Below are positions 1 through 6,793 of a stretch of DNA of 26,323 nt, piece by piece. The notes under the pieces are model-generated. The model had not been told where the DNA came from and ran no database searches. It saw only the letters and a program-made list of their open reading frames with translations. This DNA comes from an uncultured Clostridia bacterium (lineage in GTDB: Bacteria > Bacillota > Clostridia > TANB77 > CAG-508): positions 1-26,323 of the forward strand of contig CAKPKQ010000015.1 in NCBI GenBank assembly GCA_934167305.1. Direction: 5' to 3'. Position 1 is the first letter of the stretch. Each line of letters begins with the position of its first letter. The position numbers and the translations under genes were made by a program.

Positions 1-2
1 GA

Positions 3-317
3 TATAAACAATTAAAGCAAAATACCTATAGTAATAAAAAATATATTGTAATGCCAGCAGAAAGTTTTATATCCTTAGAAGATGAAAGTACTCAACAAAA
101 TCATTGTGTAAGAAATTATGCTGAAAAGTATGCAAAAGGGAAATGTGATATATATTTTATGAGAGAAGCGAGTACACCAAATAAATCACTTGTAACAATA
201 GAAGTAAAAGAAAGAAAAATAGTACAAAGTAGGACAAAGAATAATGGAAATCCTAACAATAATCAAATAAGATTTTTAAATAATTGGGAAAAAGAAGTGT
301 TAAATAAAGCTGCATAA
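3..317 (+). CDS. PcfJ-like protein, C-terminal part (cut by window edge)
   Basis: The frame is open to the left edge, so this is the 3' end of a longer gene; the ATG at 51 is an internal methionine with no ribosome binding site. The visible 104 residues carry the PcfJ-family C-terminal pattern: an HCV.NYA motif, YAKGKCDIYFMRE, then P.K.LVTIEV, a Q.R..NN stretch and a final W. PcfJ-like proteins are named after a gene of the pCF10 conjugative plasmid and are common on plasmids, integrative elements and prophages; their biochemical role is not established. Stop TAA is followed at once by a strong terminator. The family call is from remembered motifs, without alignment. Confidence 0.6.
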   Translation, partial: YKQLKQNTYSNKKYIVMPAESFISLEDESTQQNHCVRNYAEKYAKGKCDIYFMREASTPNKSLVTIEVKERKIVQSRTKNNGNPNNNQIRFLNNWEKEVLNKAA

Positions 318-320
318 CAT

Positions 321-356
321 AGAAAGAGGAGTTTTGCTACTCCTTTTTCTATAAAT
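321..356 (+). terminator. Intrinsic terminator after the PcfJ-like gene
   Basis: A 12-bp stem (321-332 with 339-350, one G-T pair) closes a 6-base loop TTTGCT and is followed by an AT-rich tail. It begins four bases after the stop codon. Confidence 0.75.
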
Positions 357-400
357 ATTTATATTTTTCTGATTTTTAGGTCAAATTTTCAAAAAATGAT

Positions 401-442
401 AAACATAGAAAAGTACATCAACCCCTGTATTTTTCTATGTTT
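401..442. repeat. 16-bp inverted repeat (second hairpin)
   Basis: Arms 401-416 and 427-442 are complementary over 16 bp with one G-T wobble and a 10-base loop ATCAACCCCT. It lies between the PcfJ-like gene's terminator and the promoter of the 535 gene. There is no T-run directly after it, so it may be a backup terminator or an operator-like palindrome. Its outer arm resembles the start of the preceding terminator stem (both contain AACATAGAAA). Confidence 0.6.
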
Positions 443-473
443 ATTGCTATTTTTAAGAAAATTTTTTTTGGAC

Positions 474-503
474 TTGAAAATGCTAATATAATGATATTAC
501 AAT
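474..503 (+). promoter_or_regulatory. Candidate promoter of the 535 gene
   Basis: TTGAAA (474-479) and TACAAT (498-503) are 18 bp apart. A TATAAT at 487-492 is an alternative -10 without a good -35. Confidence 0.4.
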
Positions 504-534
504 AGTAGTATAAAAAAATAGGAGGTACAAGATT

Positions 535-837
535 ATGAAAAATGTTAATTATGCTGATATGGCTAATAATTTATTAGGAGATGAATTATATTATAAATTC
601 ATTACAGAAATTGCAAAAGAAGGAAAGGGAGAAAATTTAGTTGACTTTGGAAAAGAAGTTGTAGAAAAATGTTGTTTATTAATAGTTTCATTAGGAATGT
701 CGAATGCAATAAAAATGGATAAAGTGAAAATTTGCTTAGGAAGAGAAGTTATAGAAATATCTTGTAAAGAGTTCGCAGCAAAATATGAAAAATATAGTAA
801 AGAAATTGGAAAAAACATAGTTGAAACAATAGGATAG
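535..837 (+). CDS. Uncharacterised 100-residue protein
   Basis: I do not recognise this protein. The start is fixed by AGGAGG seven bases upstream. The 100 residues contain no signal peptide or clear membrane segment; two cysteines are adjacent (KCCLLIVSLGM, residues 46-56) within a hydrophobic stretch, and the rest is a mixture of acidic and lysine-rich helices (for example the C-terminal KYEKYSKEIGKNIVETIG). It has its own candidate promoter and is isolated by terminators on the left and a separate promoter for the next gene on the right. It is probably a small cytoplasmic helical protein. Codon use matches its neighbours. Confidence 0.65.
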   Translation: MKNVNYADMANNLLGDELYYKFITEIAKEGKGENLVDFGKEVVEKCCLLIVSLGMSNAIKMDKVKICLGREVIEISCKEFAAKYEKYSKEIGKNIVETIG

Positions 838-880
838 ATTAATTAGATAAGCATATAAATGGGAAATAAGCTGATTTTAC

Positions 881-909
881 TTGATTAAATTGACATAATA
901 TGGTATAAT
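881..909 (+). promoter_or_regulatory. Promoter of the CYTH-LysR operon
   Basis: TTGATT (881-886), 17-bp spacer, TATAAT (904-909), with TGG directly before the -10 giving an extended -10 element. A TTGACA at 890-895 lies inside the spacer and is too close to serve this -10. Confidence 0.7.
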
Positions 910-950
910 TAAAGAGTGTCAAACGCAATATTTTGTAGGAGAAATTTAGA

Positions 951-1541
951 ATGAGTAATGAAATAACTGTAAAATTAAAATGTAGTATAAAAGAATTTTG
1001 CAATATTATCGAAAGCAAAGGGTTTGAAATAGTAGATAGATTCTTACTGGATGATACTTATTTTATACCTAAAGATATAGATATTCATAAATTAACGCCA
1101 AGAGAAATATTAAAACATTCCATTTTAATAAGAGATATTACTCAATATATGTCAGATAAACACAAAGTATTTAAAATGACCTATAAGAAAAAGAATATAG
1201 CAAGTAATGGAGATATTATTAGCCAACAGAATATTGATTGTGATATTAGTAATATAAATGATGGCAAAAAATTTTTAAATGCTATAGGGTATAAAGAAAT
1301 AATGAATATTAAAGAAAACAACATTGTTTATGGAAAAGAAGGATTAAATATTGCATTAAAAGATATAGAAGATGGAGAAAAACTAATTGAAATCGAAACA
1401 GTAGAAACTAATGAAGATTTGAATACAGTAGAGAAATTAAAAGAAAAGCTAAATGAATTAAAACTTCCATTGGATACTAAAGATTATTTTATAAAAAAGG
1501 CTGAAATGAAAGTTAAACAAATTTCAGAGGATGGTGTATAA
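951..1541 (+). CDS. CYTH-domain protein (class IV adenylate cyclase / triphosphate tunnel family)
   Basis: The 196-residue protein spans one CYTH (CyaB-thiamine triphosphatase) domain. Visible landmarks are the first strand EITVKLKCS (residues 4-12), D.YFIP near 35-40, an ILIRD strand, TYKKKNI, QQNIDC, NIVYG, the LIEIET acidic strand and a closing DYFIKKAEM. Family members bind triphosphates with metal ions in a beta tunnel; functions include adenylate cyclase and inorganic triphosphatase. Oddity: the usual ExExK signature reads E-I-T-V-K, so the second glutamate is a threonine and activity may be altered. The ribosome binding site is TAGGAG. The stop is one base before the ATG of the LysR gene, so the two are co-transcribed. 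Confidence 0.75.
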   Translation: MSNEITVKLKCSIKEFCNIIESKGFEIVDRFLLDDTYFIPKDIDIHKLTPREILKHSILIRDITQYMSDKHKVFKMTYKKKNIASNGDIISQQNIDCDISNINDGKKFLNAIGYKEIMNIKENNIVYGKEGLNIALKDIEDGEKLIEIETVETNEDLNTVEKLKEKLNELKLPLDTKDYFIKKAEMKVKQISEDGV

Positions 1542-1542
1542 T

Positions 1543-2421
1543 ATGTCAAATGTCAATTTAAACTTGTATAAGATTTTTTGTAAAGTTGTCGAATCAAAAA
1601 GTTTATCGGATGCATCTGAAAAATTAGATGTGTCTGTTCCTAATATAAGTACTCAAATATCAAACTTAGAAAATCAGTTAGGACTAAAACTATTTAATAG
1701 AGAGCCAAAAGGACTTAAAATAACAGAAGATGGAAAAGAATTATATGAAATAGTAAGTAAGTCAATCTCTAGTTTCGATTTTGCAGAAAAGATGGCTCAA
1801 GATAAGAATAATATAGAGACTGGAAGTATAACAATAGGTTGTCCATCTCATTTTACAACATATTTTTTAATGGATAAAATTGAAAAAGTAAAGAGACAGT
1901 ATCCAAAAATAAATATAAAAGTAGTATGTGAAGCCGATACTAATAAAATGCTTGAATTATTACAAGAACATAAGATAGACTTTGCTATAATAGATAGTGA
2001 TCTGGATAGAATTAATGTAGTTGTTGAAGAAATATTAAAAATAGAAAACATATTTGTTTCAAAAGCTCCACTAATAATTCAAGATATAAAAGAAATACAA
2101 GATTTAAATTGTATATTAAATCTTGAAAATACGAAGACAACTCAATGCTTAAAGGAAACATTAAGAGAGTATAATGTTGATATAAAAAGCGACATGATGT
2201 CTGATGCTACAGAAGTAAGAGTAGATGCAGTTAAAAGAAACATGGGAATAGCATATGTTATTAAAAAGTCAGTAAAAAGAGAATTAGAAGCTAAAGAACT
2301 GTATGAAGTAGAATTGCCAATAAAATTGCCAAGTGTAAAATTAAACTTAATATACTTAAAAGGCGAACTTTCAAAAGTGTCAAAATCATTTATTAAAAAC
2401 TATTTAAGAAATAAAGAATAA
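1543..2421 (+). CDS. LysR-family transcriptional regulator
   Basis: The 292-residue protein has the classic LysR layout: an N-terminal winged helix-turn-helix (residues 4-64, including LSDASEKLDVSVPNISTQIS and LENQLGLKLFNR), a linker helix, then a periplasmic-binding-like effector domain from about residue 85 (SITIGCPSHFTTYFLMDKI). I chose ATG 1543, one base after the CYTH stop, because GAGGA precedes it and the domain begins right there; ATG 1531, inside the upstream gene, would add four residues. Being second in an operon with the CYTH gene suggests related regulation, but the target is unknown. A strong terminator follows. Confidence 0.85.
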   Translation: MSNVNLNLYKIFCKVVESKSLSDASEKLDVSVPNISTQISNLENQLGLKLFNREPKGLKITEDGKELYEIVSKSISSFDFAEKMAQDKNNIETGSITIGCPSHFTTYFLMDKIEKVKRQYPKINIKVVCEADTNKMLELLQEHKIDFAIIDSDLDRINVVVEEILKIENIFVSKAPLIIQDIKEIQDLNCILNLENTKTTQCLKETLREYNVDIKSDMMSDATEVRVDAVKRNMGIAYVIKKSVKRELEAKELYEVELPIKLPSVKLNLIYLKGELSKVSKSFIKNYLRNKE

Positions 2422-2450
2422 TAAAAATGCAAAATTATGTTAATTAAAAT

Positions 2451-2486
2451 AAAACTATTCTTAATAAAAAAAGAATAGTTTTTTTG
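2451..2486 (+). terminator. Terminator after the LysR gene
   Basis: A 12-bp perfect stem (2451-2462 with 2471-2482) with an 8-base A-rich loop runs into a T-tract (2479-2485). Confidence 0.85.
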
Positions 2487-2543
2487 TGTTACTTCACATA
2501 TAATGTTATTGTATAAAAATATATATGAAATGAGGATATATAT

Positions 2544-3734
2544 ATGTATAGTAAAAATAAAGTATGTTGGAAAATAACAACTAAATGTAATCAAGGATGT
2601 AAATATTGCTTTGGATTCAATAATATAGCAGATTTATCCTTTGAAGAAAATGAGAAGGTATTAAATAATCTAATTAACAATGGATTAACACATTTAACAT
2701 GGACTGGTGGAGAGGCAGTATTATATCCAAGAATTAATGAATTAATGAAATTATCAAAGGAAAAAGGAATAATCAATAAACTTGTTACCAATGGTATTTT
2801 TATTGCTGAAAATGATACAGAATATGTTGAAGATATTTTAAACAACTTAGATGAAATTAATTTATCTATTGACTCTACTGATAACAATATAAATGTTTTA
2901 TTAGGAAAAAAGAATAATCATTTAGAAATTATAAAAAAAGTATTAGAGAAAACTAAAAACAAAAAAATTAAAGTAGGAATAAATACTGTAATTACTAATA
3001 AAAGTATAGAGAAATTAGAAGAATTAGGAGAATTTTTAAATAATTATAAAATAGAAAAATGGAAATTTTTAAAATTTATGCCTATAAGAGAAAGAGCATT
3101 AGAAAATAAAGATTTATTTGGAGTAACTGAAGCTGAATTAGAAAGCAAAGTTAATCAACTAAGAAAGTATGAAAATATAAAAGTTGTCCAATATAAAAAA
3201 CAATCTGAATTTGAAAAGAGTTTAGTAGTTCTTCCAAATGCAGATATTATCCAAACACAAAATGGAAAAGATAATTATTTAGGAAATGCATTAGAGCAAG
3301 AAGTCATCGACTTTGAAAGAATAAGTGGAAAGAATAAAATTAGGACTATAATTGCTCATAATAATGAAGAAATTAGAAATACAATAGTAGATTCAATAAA
3401 GAAATTGGGATTTGCTGATGTAGTTGCTACAGCTACAAATGGAATAGAAACATATAATAAGATTATTGACTTGAAACCTGAAATGGTATTTGCTAAATTT
3501 GAAATGGAAGATATGAATGGATTTGAGATAGTAAAGAAGTCAAAAGAAAAATTAGATAGCGATATTCCAGTATTCAATATATTTGCAGAGGAAATGCCTA
3601 AAAATGAAATTGAAAAAATTTATAATATTGCAGGTCGAAAATTTAATGCAATAATATCTGAAGAACAATATCAATTTGAAGTACCATTTATTTTGGAACA
3701 ATATAAAGAGTATAAAGAAAGCAAAGAACAATAA
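2544..3734 (+). CDS. Radical SAM protein fused to a degenerate receiver domain
   Basis: The 396-residue protein has two parts. Residues 1 to about 255 form a radical SAM domain: CNQGCKYCF gives the cysteine triad C15, C19, C22 for the 4Fe-4S cluster, followed by the GGE motif (55-57, GGEA), LVTNG, LSIDS and a closing DNYLGNALEQEV. The CxxxCxxCF pattern and the IDS, G..NTVI and KWKFLKFMPI stretches recall the viperin group, but this is a memory-based impression. Residues 265 to about 385 have a CheY-like receiver pattern with the chemistry lost: the acidic pair is H-N, the phospho-acceptor position is K318, and the switch Thr and Lys are not apparent. It converges on a Spo0A-like regulator and shares its terminator. 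The substrate is unknown. Confidence 0.75.
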   Translation: MYSKNKVCWKITTKCNQGCKYCFGFNNIADLSFEENEKVLNNLINNGLTHLTWTGGEAVLYPRINELMKLSKEKGIINKLVTNGIFIAENDTEYVEDILNNLDEINLSIDSTDNNINVLLGKKNNHLEIIKKVLEKTKNKKIKVGINTVITNKSIEKLEELGEFLNNYKIEKWKFLKFMPIRERALENKDLFGVTEAELESKVNQLRKYENIKVVQYKKQSEFEKSLVVLPNADIIQTQNGKDNYLGNALEQEVIDFERISGKNKIRTIIAHNNEEIRNTIVDSIKKLGFADVVATATNGIETYNKIIDLKPEMVFAKFEMEDMNGFEIVKKSKEKLDSDIPVFNIFAEEMPKNEIEKIYNIAGRKFNAIISEEQYQFEVPFILEQYKEYKESKEQ

Positions 3735-3741
3735 AAATAAT

Positions 3742-3792
3742 AAAAAATCAAGAAATATTTTAAAATCTAAAAAAATATTTCTTGATTTTTTT
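3742..3792. terminator. Shared bidirectional terminator
   Basis: A 19-bp perfect stem (3742-3760 with 3773-3791) with A-runs on the left and T-runs on the right serves both the radical SAM gene and the convergent regulator gene. The regulator's TAG stop (3767-3769) sits in the loop, so its last codons are part of the stem. Confidence 0.85.
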
Positions 3793-4501
3793 GTATGTGT
3801 AGATAACCAACAAAGACATCTAAAAATCTTCCAGGCGATATATTTTTTCCTTGTTCAAATTGCATTACAATAGGATGATTTTGTAATATATGCCTTTTTC
3901 TATTTAATGGTTTCAATGATGTTCTAAGTGAAGAACGAATTGCTTCTTCATCCATATCTTTATGATGATATGAGAGTATTTCAAATAAAGATTTTAAATC
4001 ATGTATTAAATATGTAAAATGATAACATTCGGTAATTGCCTCTATCATAAGATCAGTACAAGGAGAGTTTATAACAAATCCTAATTCTCGTAATAGTAAG
4101 TTCATTTCATTTTCATCAAAATCATCATATTTATATTTTTCGTTCATTTGACTAATTGTATTATATAAATTTCGTAGTTTAACAGGTTTTTTAAAAAATT
4201 TATAGATTTTAGATACATTAACGAAAGTAACCTGTTCTTCAGCTGAGTTAGCAGTCAAAAGTATATTAGAATTATTTCCTTCATTATAAGTTATAGATAA
4301 TCTATCAATTATTTCGGTTGAATTTATATCATTGAAGTGTGAATCTAAAATAAATATATTCGGTTTTATTTTCAAGTAAGTAGATAATGCTTGATCTCCA
4401 CTATTTACAGTTTTAATTTTTAAATCACGACATTTTGATAAATACCTACAATATTTATTCGCTTCTGCAACATTTTCTTCAGCGACAAGAACTTTTATCA
4501 T
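3767..4501 (-). CDS. Spo0A-like response regulator
   Basis: The 244-residue protein has an N-terminal receiver (residues 1-118) with intact phosphorylation residues: acidic pair E8-E9, phospho-acceptor D53, switch T83 (LLTAN) and K105-P106. A linker (about 120-130) leads to a C-terminal region (131-235) resembling the Spo0A DNA-binding domain: LRELGF, an AITECY helix, then LKSLFEILSYHH and AIRSSLRTSLKP, aligning with the family's ITK.LYP and VERAIRHAI helices. It is shorter and more divergent than the sporulation master regulator, so it is probably a paralogue. GGGGGTG lies ahead of the ATG. It is the only minus-strand gene in the left third and faces a gene with a dead receiver. Family assignment is moderate. 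Confidence 0.7.
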   Translation of the reverse strand: MIKVLVAEENVAEANKYCRYLSKCRDLKIKTVNSGDQALSTYLKIKPNIFILDSHFNDINSTEIIDRLSITYNEGNNSNILLTANSAEEQVTFVNVSKIYKFFKKPVKLRNLYNTISQMNEKYKYDDFDENEMNLLLRELGFVINSPCTDLMIEAITECYHFTYLIHDLKSLFEILSYHHKDMDEEAIRSSLRTSLKPLNRKRHILQNHPIVMQFEQGKNISPGRFLDVFVGYLHIQKNQEIFF

Positions 4502-4541
4502 TTACTTTAGACACCCCCAAAAAATAATTAAATTCACCAAT

Positions 4542-4570
4542 ATTATATCACTAAAATTATGTAAACACAA
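4542..4570 (-). promoter_or_regulatory. Promoter of the Spo0A-like regulator
   Basis: On the minus strand, TTGTGT (4570-4565) and TATAAT (4547-4542) are exactly 17 bp apart, about 40 bp before the start codon. No clear 0A-box is visible around it. Confidence 0.6.
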
Positions 4571-4670
4571 TACAAAAATGGAAAAATATTACAAAAAACA
4601 AATAAAGTGTCCCGTTTATCGCCGTTTTCAACACTGATTGTGGAAATCGAAATATAATGCAGCTAACTTA

Positions 4671-4749
4671 ATCAAAGTCTGAAAAGGAGACACTACAAAA
4701 GATTTTATAGAAACAGAGGAAAATTACAAAAAGTATTTCGGACTTTGAT
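4671..4749 (+). promoter_or_regulatory. Long-range inverted repeat in the leader
   Basis: Arms 4671-4684 and 4736-4749 pair over 14 bp with one G-T wobble and enclose 51 bases. The loop contains AAAAGGAG (4682-4689, overlapping the arm end), which resembles a ribosome binding site but has no start codon after it. This forms part of a structured stretch ahead of the sigma-like gene. Confidence 0.5.
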
Positions 4750-4778
4750 GAGTAAAAAATATCCCCCAAAAGATTGAG

Positions 4779-4826
4779 AAAGCTCCTTTTAGAAATTGTT
4801 AAGTCAATTTTCTTTAAGGAGTCTTT
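4779..4826 (+). promoter_or_regulatory. Hairpin sequestering a ribosome binding site
   Basis: Arms 4779-4798 and 4805-4826 form an imperfect long stem around the loop TTAAGT. The right arm contains AAGGAG (4816-4821), the ribosome binding site of the small ORF starting at 4829, paired with CTCCTT (4783-4788). The same CTCCTTTT can instead pair perfectly with the upstream AAAAGGAG (4682-4689), so two alternative folds are possible. This resembles a translational attenuator. Confidence 0.5.
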
Positions 4827-4828
4827 AT

Positions 4829-5050
4829 ATGTTAGAGAATTTGGCTAATGTTAGCAGTTATAATAAATTTAATAGAATAACATATTTTCTAACAAAATTA
4901 TCATGTTTGTTTTCAAAAATTAGGTATGCGTGTTTTTCATGTGTACTTAATTTTTTTTTAGATACAAATGAAAGGCACTGTCGTGATCCACCGAGTTCAT
5001 TTCAAAAAAATGAAATGAATAGGAGGAAAGAGAAGTGCAATACGAAGTAG
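4829..5050 (+). CDS. Small cysteine-containing leader ORF (uncertain)
   Basis: This 73-codon frame starts at an ATG seven bases after AAGGAG, a well-placed ribosome binding site, and overlaps the start of the next gene (5035) by 16 bases. The peptide has a hydrophobic, aromatic central part with three cysteines (SCLFSKIRYACFSCVLNFF) and a hydrophilic tail (ERHCRDPP). I do not recognise the family. The overlap and the structured RNA on both sides make a regulatory leader peptide, coupling translation to the sigma-like gene, a reasonable inference. It could also be a chance frame. Confidence 0.35.
   Translation: MLENLANVSSYNKFNRITYFLTKLSCLFSKIRYACFSCVLNFFLDTNERHCRDPPSSFQKNEMNRRKEKCNTK
4995..5020 (+). 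promoter_or_regulatory. Hairpin directly before the sigma-like gene's ribosome binding site
   Basis: Arms 4995-5004 and 5011-5020 pair over 10 bp (one G-T) with an A6 loop. The stem ends at the first base of AGGAGG (5021-5026), so it could influence ribosome access. Confidence 0.5.
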
Positions 5051-5490
5051 ATAGTTATACTTTGGAATATGTGGAGGATGAAGATAAATATTATATATCT
5101 TTTAGAGATAGTGTAGAACAGGATTGTAGAATTGAAATTGATAAAGATATATTTGATACTTATACCAATTCTAAAAAAGCATATATAAAAATAAAAAATG
5201 AAACAAGTAGACATTTAGAACAATCAGACTTAACAGAAGAGGATATGTATAAAAGAGCATTTGAACCAGTTGAAAGTGTAGAGGAAACTGTTATAAAAAA
5301 TATAGAAAAAGAAAAAGTAAATGAAGCATTGAAAGACCTGACAAGTACACAATTTAGAAGAATAGATTTACATATTGTAAATGAGATTACAATAAGAGAT
5401 GTGGCTAAACTAGAAAAGGTACAAAAAAGTCAGATACAAAAAAGTCTCGAACTAGGATTAAAAAAAATAAAAAAATTTTTTGAAGAATAG
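5035..5490 (+). CDS. Sigma-70 region 4-like helix-turn-helix protein
   Basis: The 151-residue protein starts at GTG, eight bases after a perfect AGGAGG. The N-terminal half (YTLEYVEDEDKYYISFRD and following) is a beta-rich stretch typical of small sigma-like factors of integrative elements. Residues about 98-150 look like sigma region 4: ALKDLTSTQFRRIDLHIVN followed by a helix-turn-helix ITIRDVAKLEKVQKSQIQKS and a basic tail KKIKKFFEE. Such proteins usually act as positive regulators of element genes, probably with RNA polymerase; no region 2 is present, so it would not be a full sigma factor. A strong terminator follows at 5518. Confidence 0.65.
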   Translation: MQYEVDSYTLEYVEDEDKYYISFRDSVEQDCRIEIDKDIFDTYTNSKKAYIKIKNETSRHLEQSDLTEEDMYKRAFEPVESVEETVIKNIEKEKVNEALKDLTSTQFRRIDLHIVNEITIRDVAKLEKVQKSQIQKSLELGLKKIKKFFEE

Positions 5491-5517
5491 GGGAGTACAA
5501 AACGGCATTTTGTGAGC

Positions 5518-5560
5518 AAATAAGTGAAGGGGTAAAAACTCTTTCACTTATTTCGTTTTT
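5518..5560 (+). terminator. Strong terminator after the sigma-like gene
   Basis: A 16-bp stem (5518-5533 with 5538-5553, two G-T pairs) is closed by an AAAA tetraloop and followed by CGTTTTTT. Confidence 0.85.
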
Positions 5561-5625
5561 TGAGAGATAAATTGCACATTGAAAATTAAATAACATTCAT
5601 TAAATAAATCCTTTATTAAGAGCTA

Positions 5626-5815
5626 GTTTTATATAGAAGCAGAACTATATAAACTTAAATATTGGATAGCAACCAATAAGGCGATAACTAATAAAGGCAA
5701 ATAATAATACTCTTGTTTAGTCATAGAACGAGCGTTAAGAGCGTCCCACGCCATGAGAACAAGTCTGAGTTCAGATAGGTGAAATTCCTGGGGAGTAATG
5801 TAGCTGATTACCATT
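5626..5815. other. Hairpin-rich block without a convincing gene
   Basis: This gene-free stretch (5560-5870) holds a run of seven short inverted repeats: 5628-5636/5645-5653, 5660-5665/5673-5678, AACG/CGTT at 5727-5736, GCGT/ACGC at 5741-5751, TCTGA/TCAGA at 5764-5775, AGG/CCT at 5777-5789 and GTAAT/ATTAC at 5795-5811. The part from 5725 to 5795 is visibly more GC-rich than its surroundings. That fits a structured RNA, an origin-of-transfer-like region or a replication origin. A minus-strand 61-codon frame (5814-5629) with one hydrophobic segment (YYYLPLLVIALLVAIQYLSL) is also open, but it has no ribosome binding site before any of its ATGs. Confidence 0.4.
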
Positions 5816-5883
5816 TAATGAATTACAAAACAAAAAATAGACTATTTTTAAAATCATTTTAAAGATAGTAATTGGAGGAAAAA

Positions 5884-6066
5884 ATGTTAATAAAAACATT
5901 AATAATAGGTATAACAGTTTTTGCAATAATCGATGCTATTTTAATGTATTTAATTTTAGTTGGCGGAAATATAACAAAAACTGAGACAGAGAGAAAAATG
6001 GAAGATGAAGAACAAATGGAATATCTAAAAAAATTTAATAATAGGAAATCTAAGTGGAGGAAATAA
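5884..6066 (+). CDS. Small single-pass membrane protein
   Basis: The 60-residue protein starts at ATG 5884, five bases after GGAGG. Residues 3-26 (IKTLIIGITVFAIIDAILMY and on) form one hydrophobic transmembrane helix; the rest is a charged cytoplasmic tail rich in Glu, Lys and Arg. Proteins of this build are frequent on clostridial integrative elements, but I cannot name a function. The next gene begins three bases after its stop, so it is the first gene of a short operon of small proteins reaching to about 6997. Confidence 0.6.
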   Translation: MLIKTLIIGITVFAIIDAILMYLILVGGNITKTETERKMEDEEQMEYLKKFNNRKSKWRK

Positions 6067-6069
6067 AAG

Positions 6070-6300
6070 ATGGAAAGAATTTATATAAATAGAGAATGTT
6101 GTGTAGCATATGTAGTTTTAGCATTGAACAGCATTTATCATAGTGCAAATAAAGAAAGAACAATAGAAGATTTACTAGAGGAAATAAAAGTAATGTTTAA
6201 GGTATATCCTGAAGAAACAAAATTGATGGATATGATGGAAAGGATTATAGCAAAAGAAGGAAAATACAAAGTAAAAGTTATTAGACAAAAGAGGAAATAA
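6070..6300 (+). CDS. Uncharacterised 76-residue protein
   Basis: I do not recognise it. The start is supported by GGAGG nine bases upstream, overlapping the end of the preceding small membrane protein gene. The protein is mostly helical and charged, with an N-terminal RECCVAYVVLALNSIY stretch, a TIEDLLEEIKVMF helix and a strongly basic C-terminus (KVKVIRQKRK). No signal peptide or metal motif is seen. Its position in the run of small genes ahead of the recombinase suggests an accessory role in the element. Confidence 0.6.
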   Translation: MERIYINRECCVAYVVLALNSIYHSANKERTIEDLLEEIKVMFKVYPEETKLMDMMERIIAKEGKYKVKVIRQKRK

Positions 6301-6364
6301 CAAAGTAAGTTAAAAGGTGTTTAAATTGGAAAAATTTGGACATACTATATGCGAGGTGATTAAA

Positions 6365-6776
6365 GTGAATTTTATAGATAATGAACATCAAGAATTTTTT
6401 GAGAATAATTTGAAAGAATTATCAGCATATGGAAAAACGGATGTGTATTATAAGTCACTAATATATATATTAGGAATTTGTGAAAGTACAAGAGATCATT
6501 TTAAGGAAATATTTGATATAAAAAAACGGAGAAATAAATATAGATTCAATCAATGCAGCATGGCAAACAGGAACATCTGCTAAAGTAACAAGGATGGCTT
6601 TTAGTTTGTGGAATAGGTGCATGTATGATAGCGAAGAAGATTTAGAAAATGGTGAAAAATCTAGCTACTATAATACAAGTGAAATATTTTGTTGCTCGTA
6701 TGCACCATACTTTTACGAAGGTATAAAGATAAGATATCCAGAATATACAAACTCAGTTAAAGGAATATCTGTATAG
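6365..6776 (+). pseudogene. DUF6075-like protein broken by a +1 frameshift
   Basis: Two adjacent frames join into one protein. The first starts at GTG 6365 after GAGGTG and reads NFIDNEHQEFF, then TDVYYKSLIYILGICESTR and IFDIK. The continuation lies in another frame from about 6528: GEINIDSINAAWQTG, then VTRMAFSLWNRCMYDSEED, SEIFCCSYAPYF and IKIRYPEY. Removing one A from the seven-A run at 6520-6526 fuses them into a 136-residue protein (FDIKNGEINID). It resembles a mobile-element protein family I remember as DUF6075; that name is tentative. The extra A may be a real inactivating mutation or a sequencing error in the homopolymer. It is not a -1 ribosomal frameshift site, because the required shift is +1. 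Confidence 0.65.
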
Positions 6777-6793
6777 TTAGGAGGATTGATAAA

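Noticed and set aside
890..895. Perfect TTGACA as -35 of the CYTH operon.
   Set aside because: Only eight bases separate it from the TATAAT at 904; TTGATT at 881 has the correct 17-bp spacing.
4983..4991. GTGATCCAC occurs here and again at 8841-8849, at the spoVT junction, suggesting paired att sites.
   Set aside because: If 4983 were the left junction, spoVT 5' codons should lie just before it; the sequence there encodes nothing like SpoVT. Nine matching bases can be chance.
5629..5814. Minus-strand 61-codon membrane-protein-like frame.
   Set aside because: No ribosome binding site before any of its ATGs, and the block is full of short palindromes; kept only as an alternative reading.
6520..6527. 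A-AAA-AAC slippery heptamer as a programmed -1 frameshift in the DUF6075-like gene.
   Set aside because: The downstream frame is +1 relative to the upstream frame, so a -1 slip would not join them.
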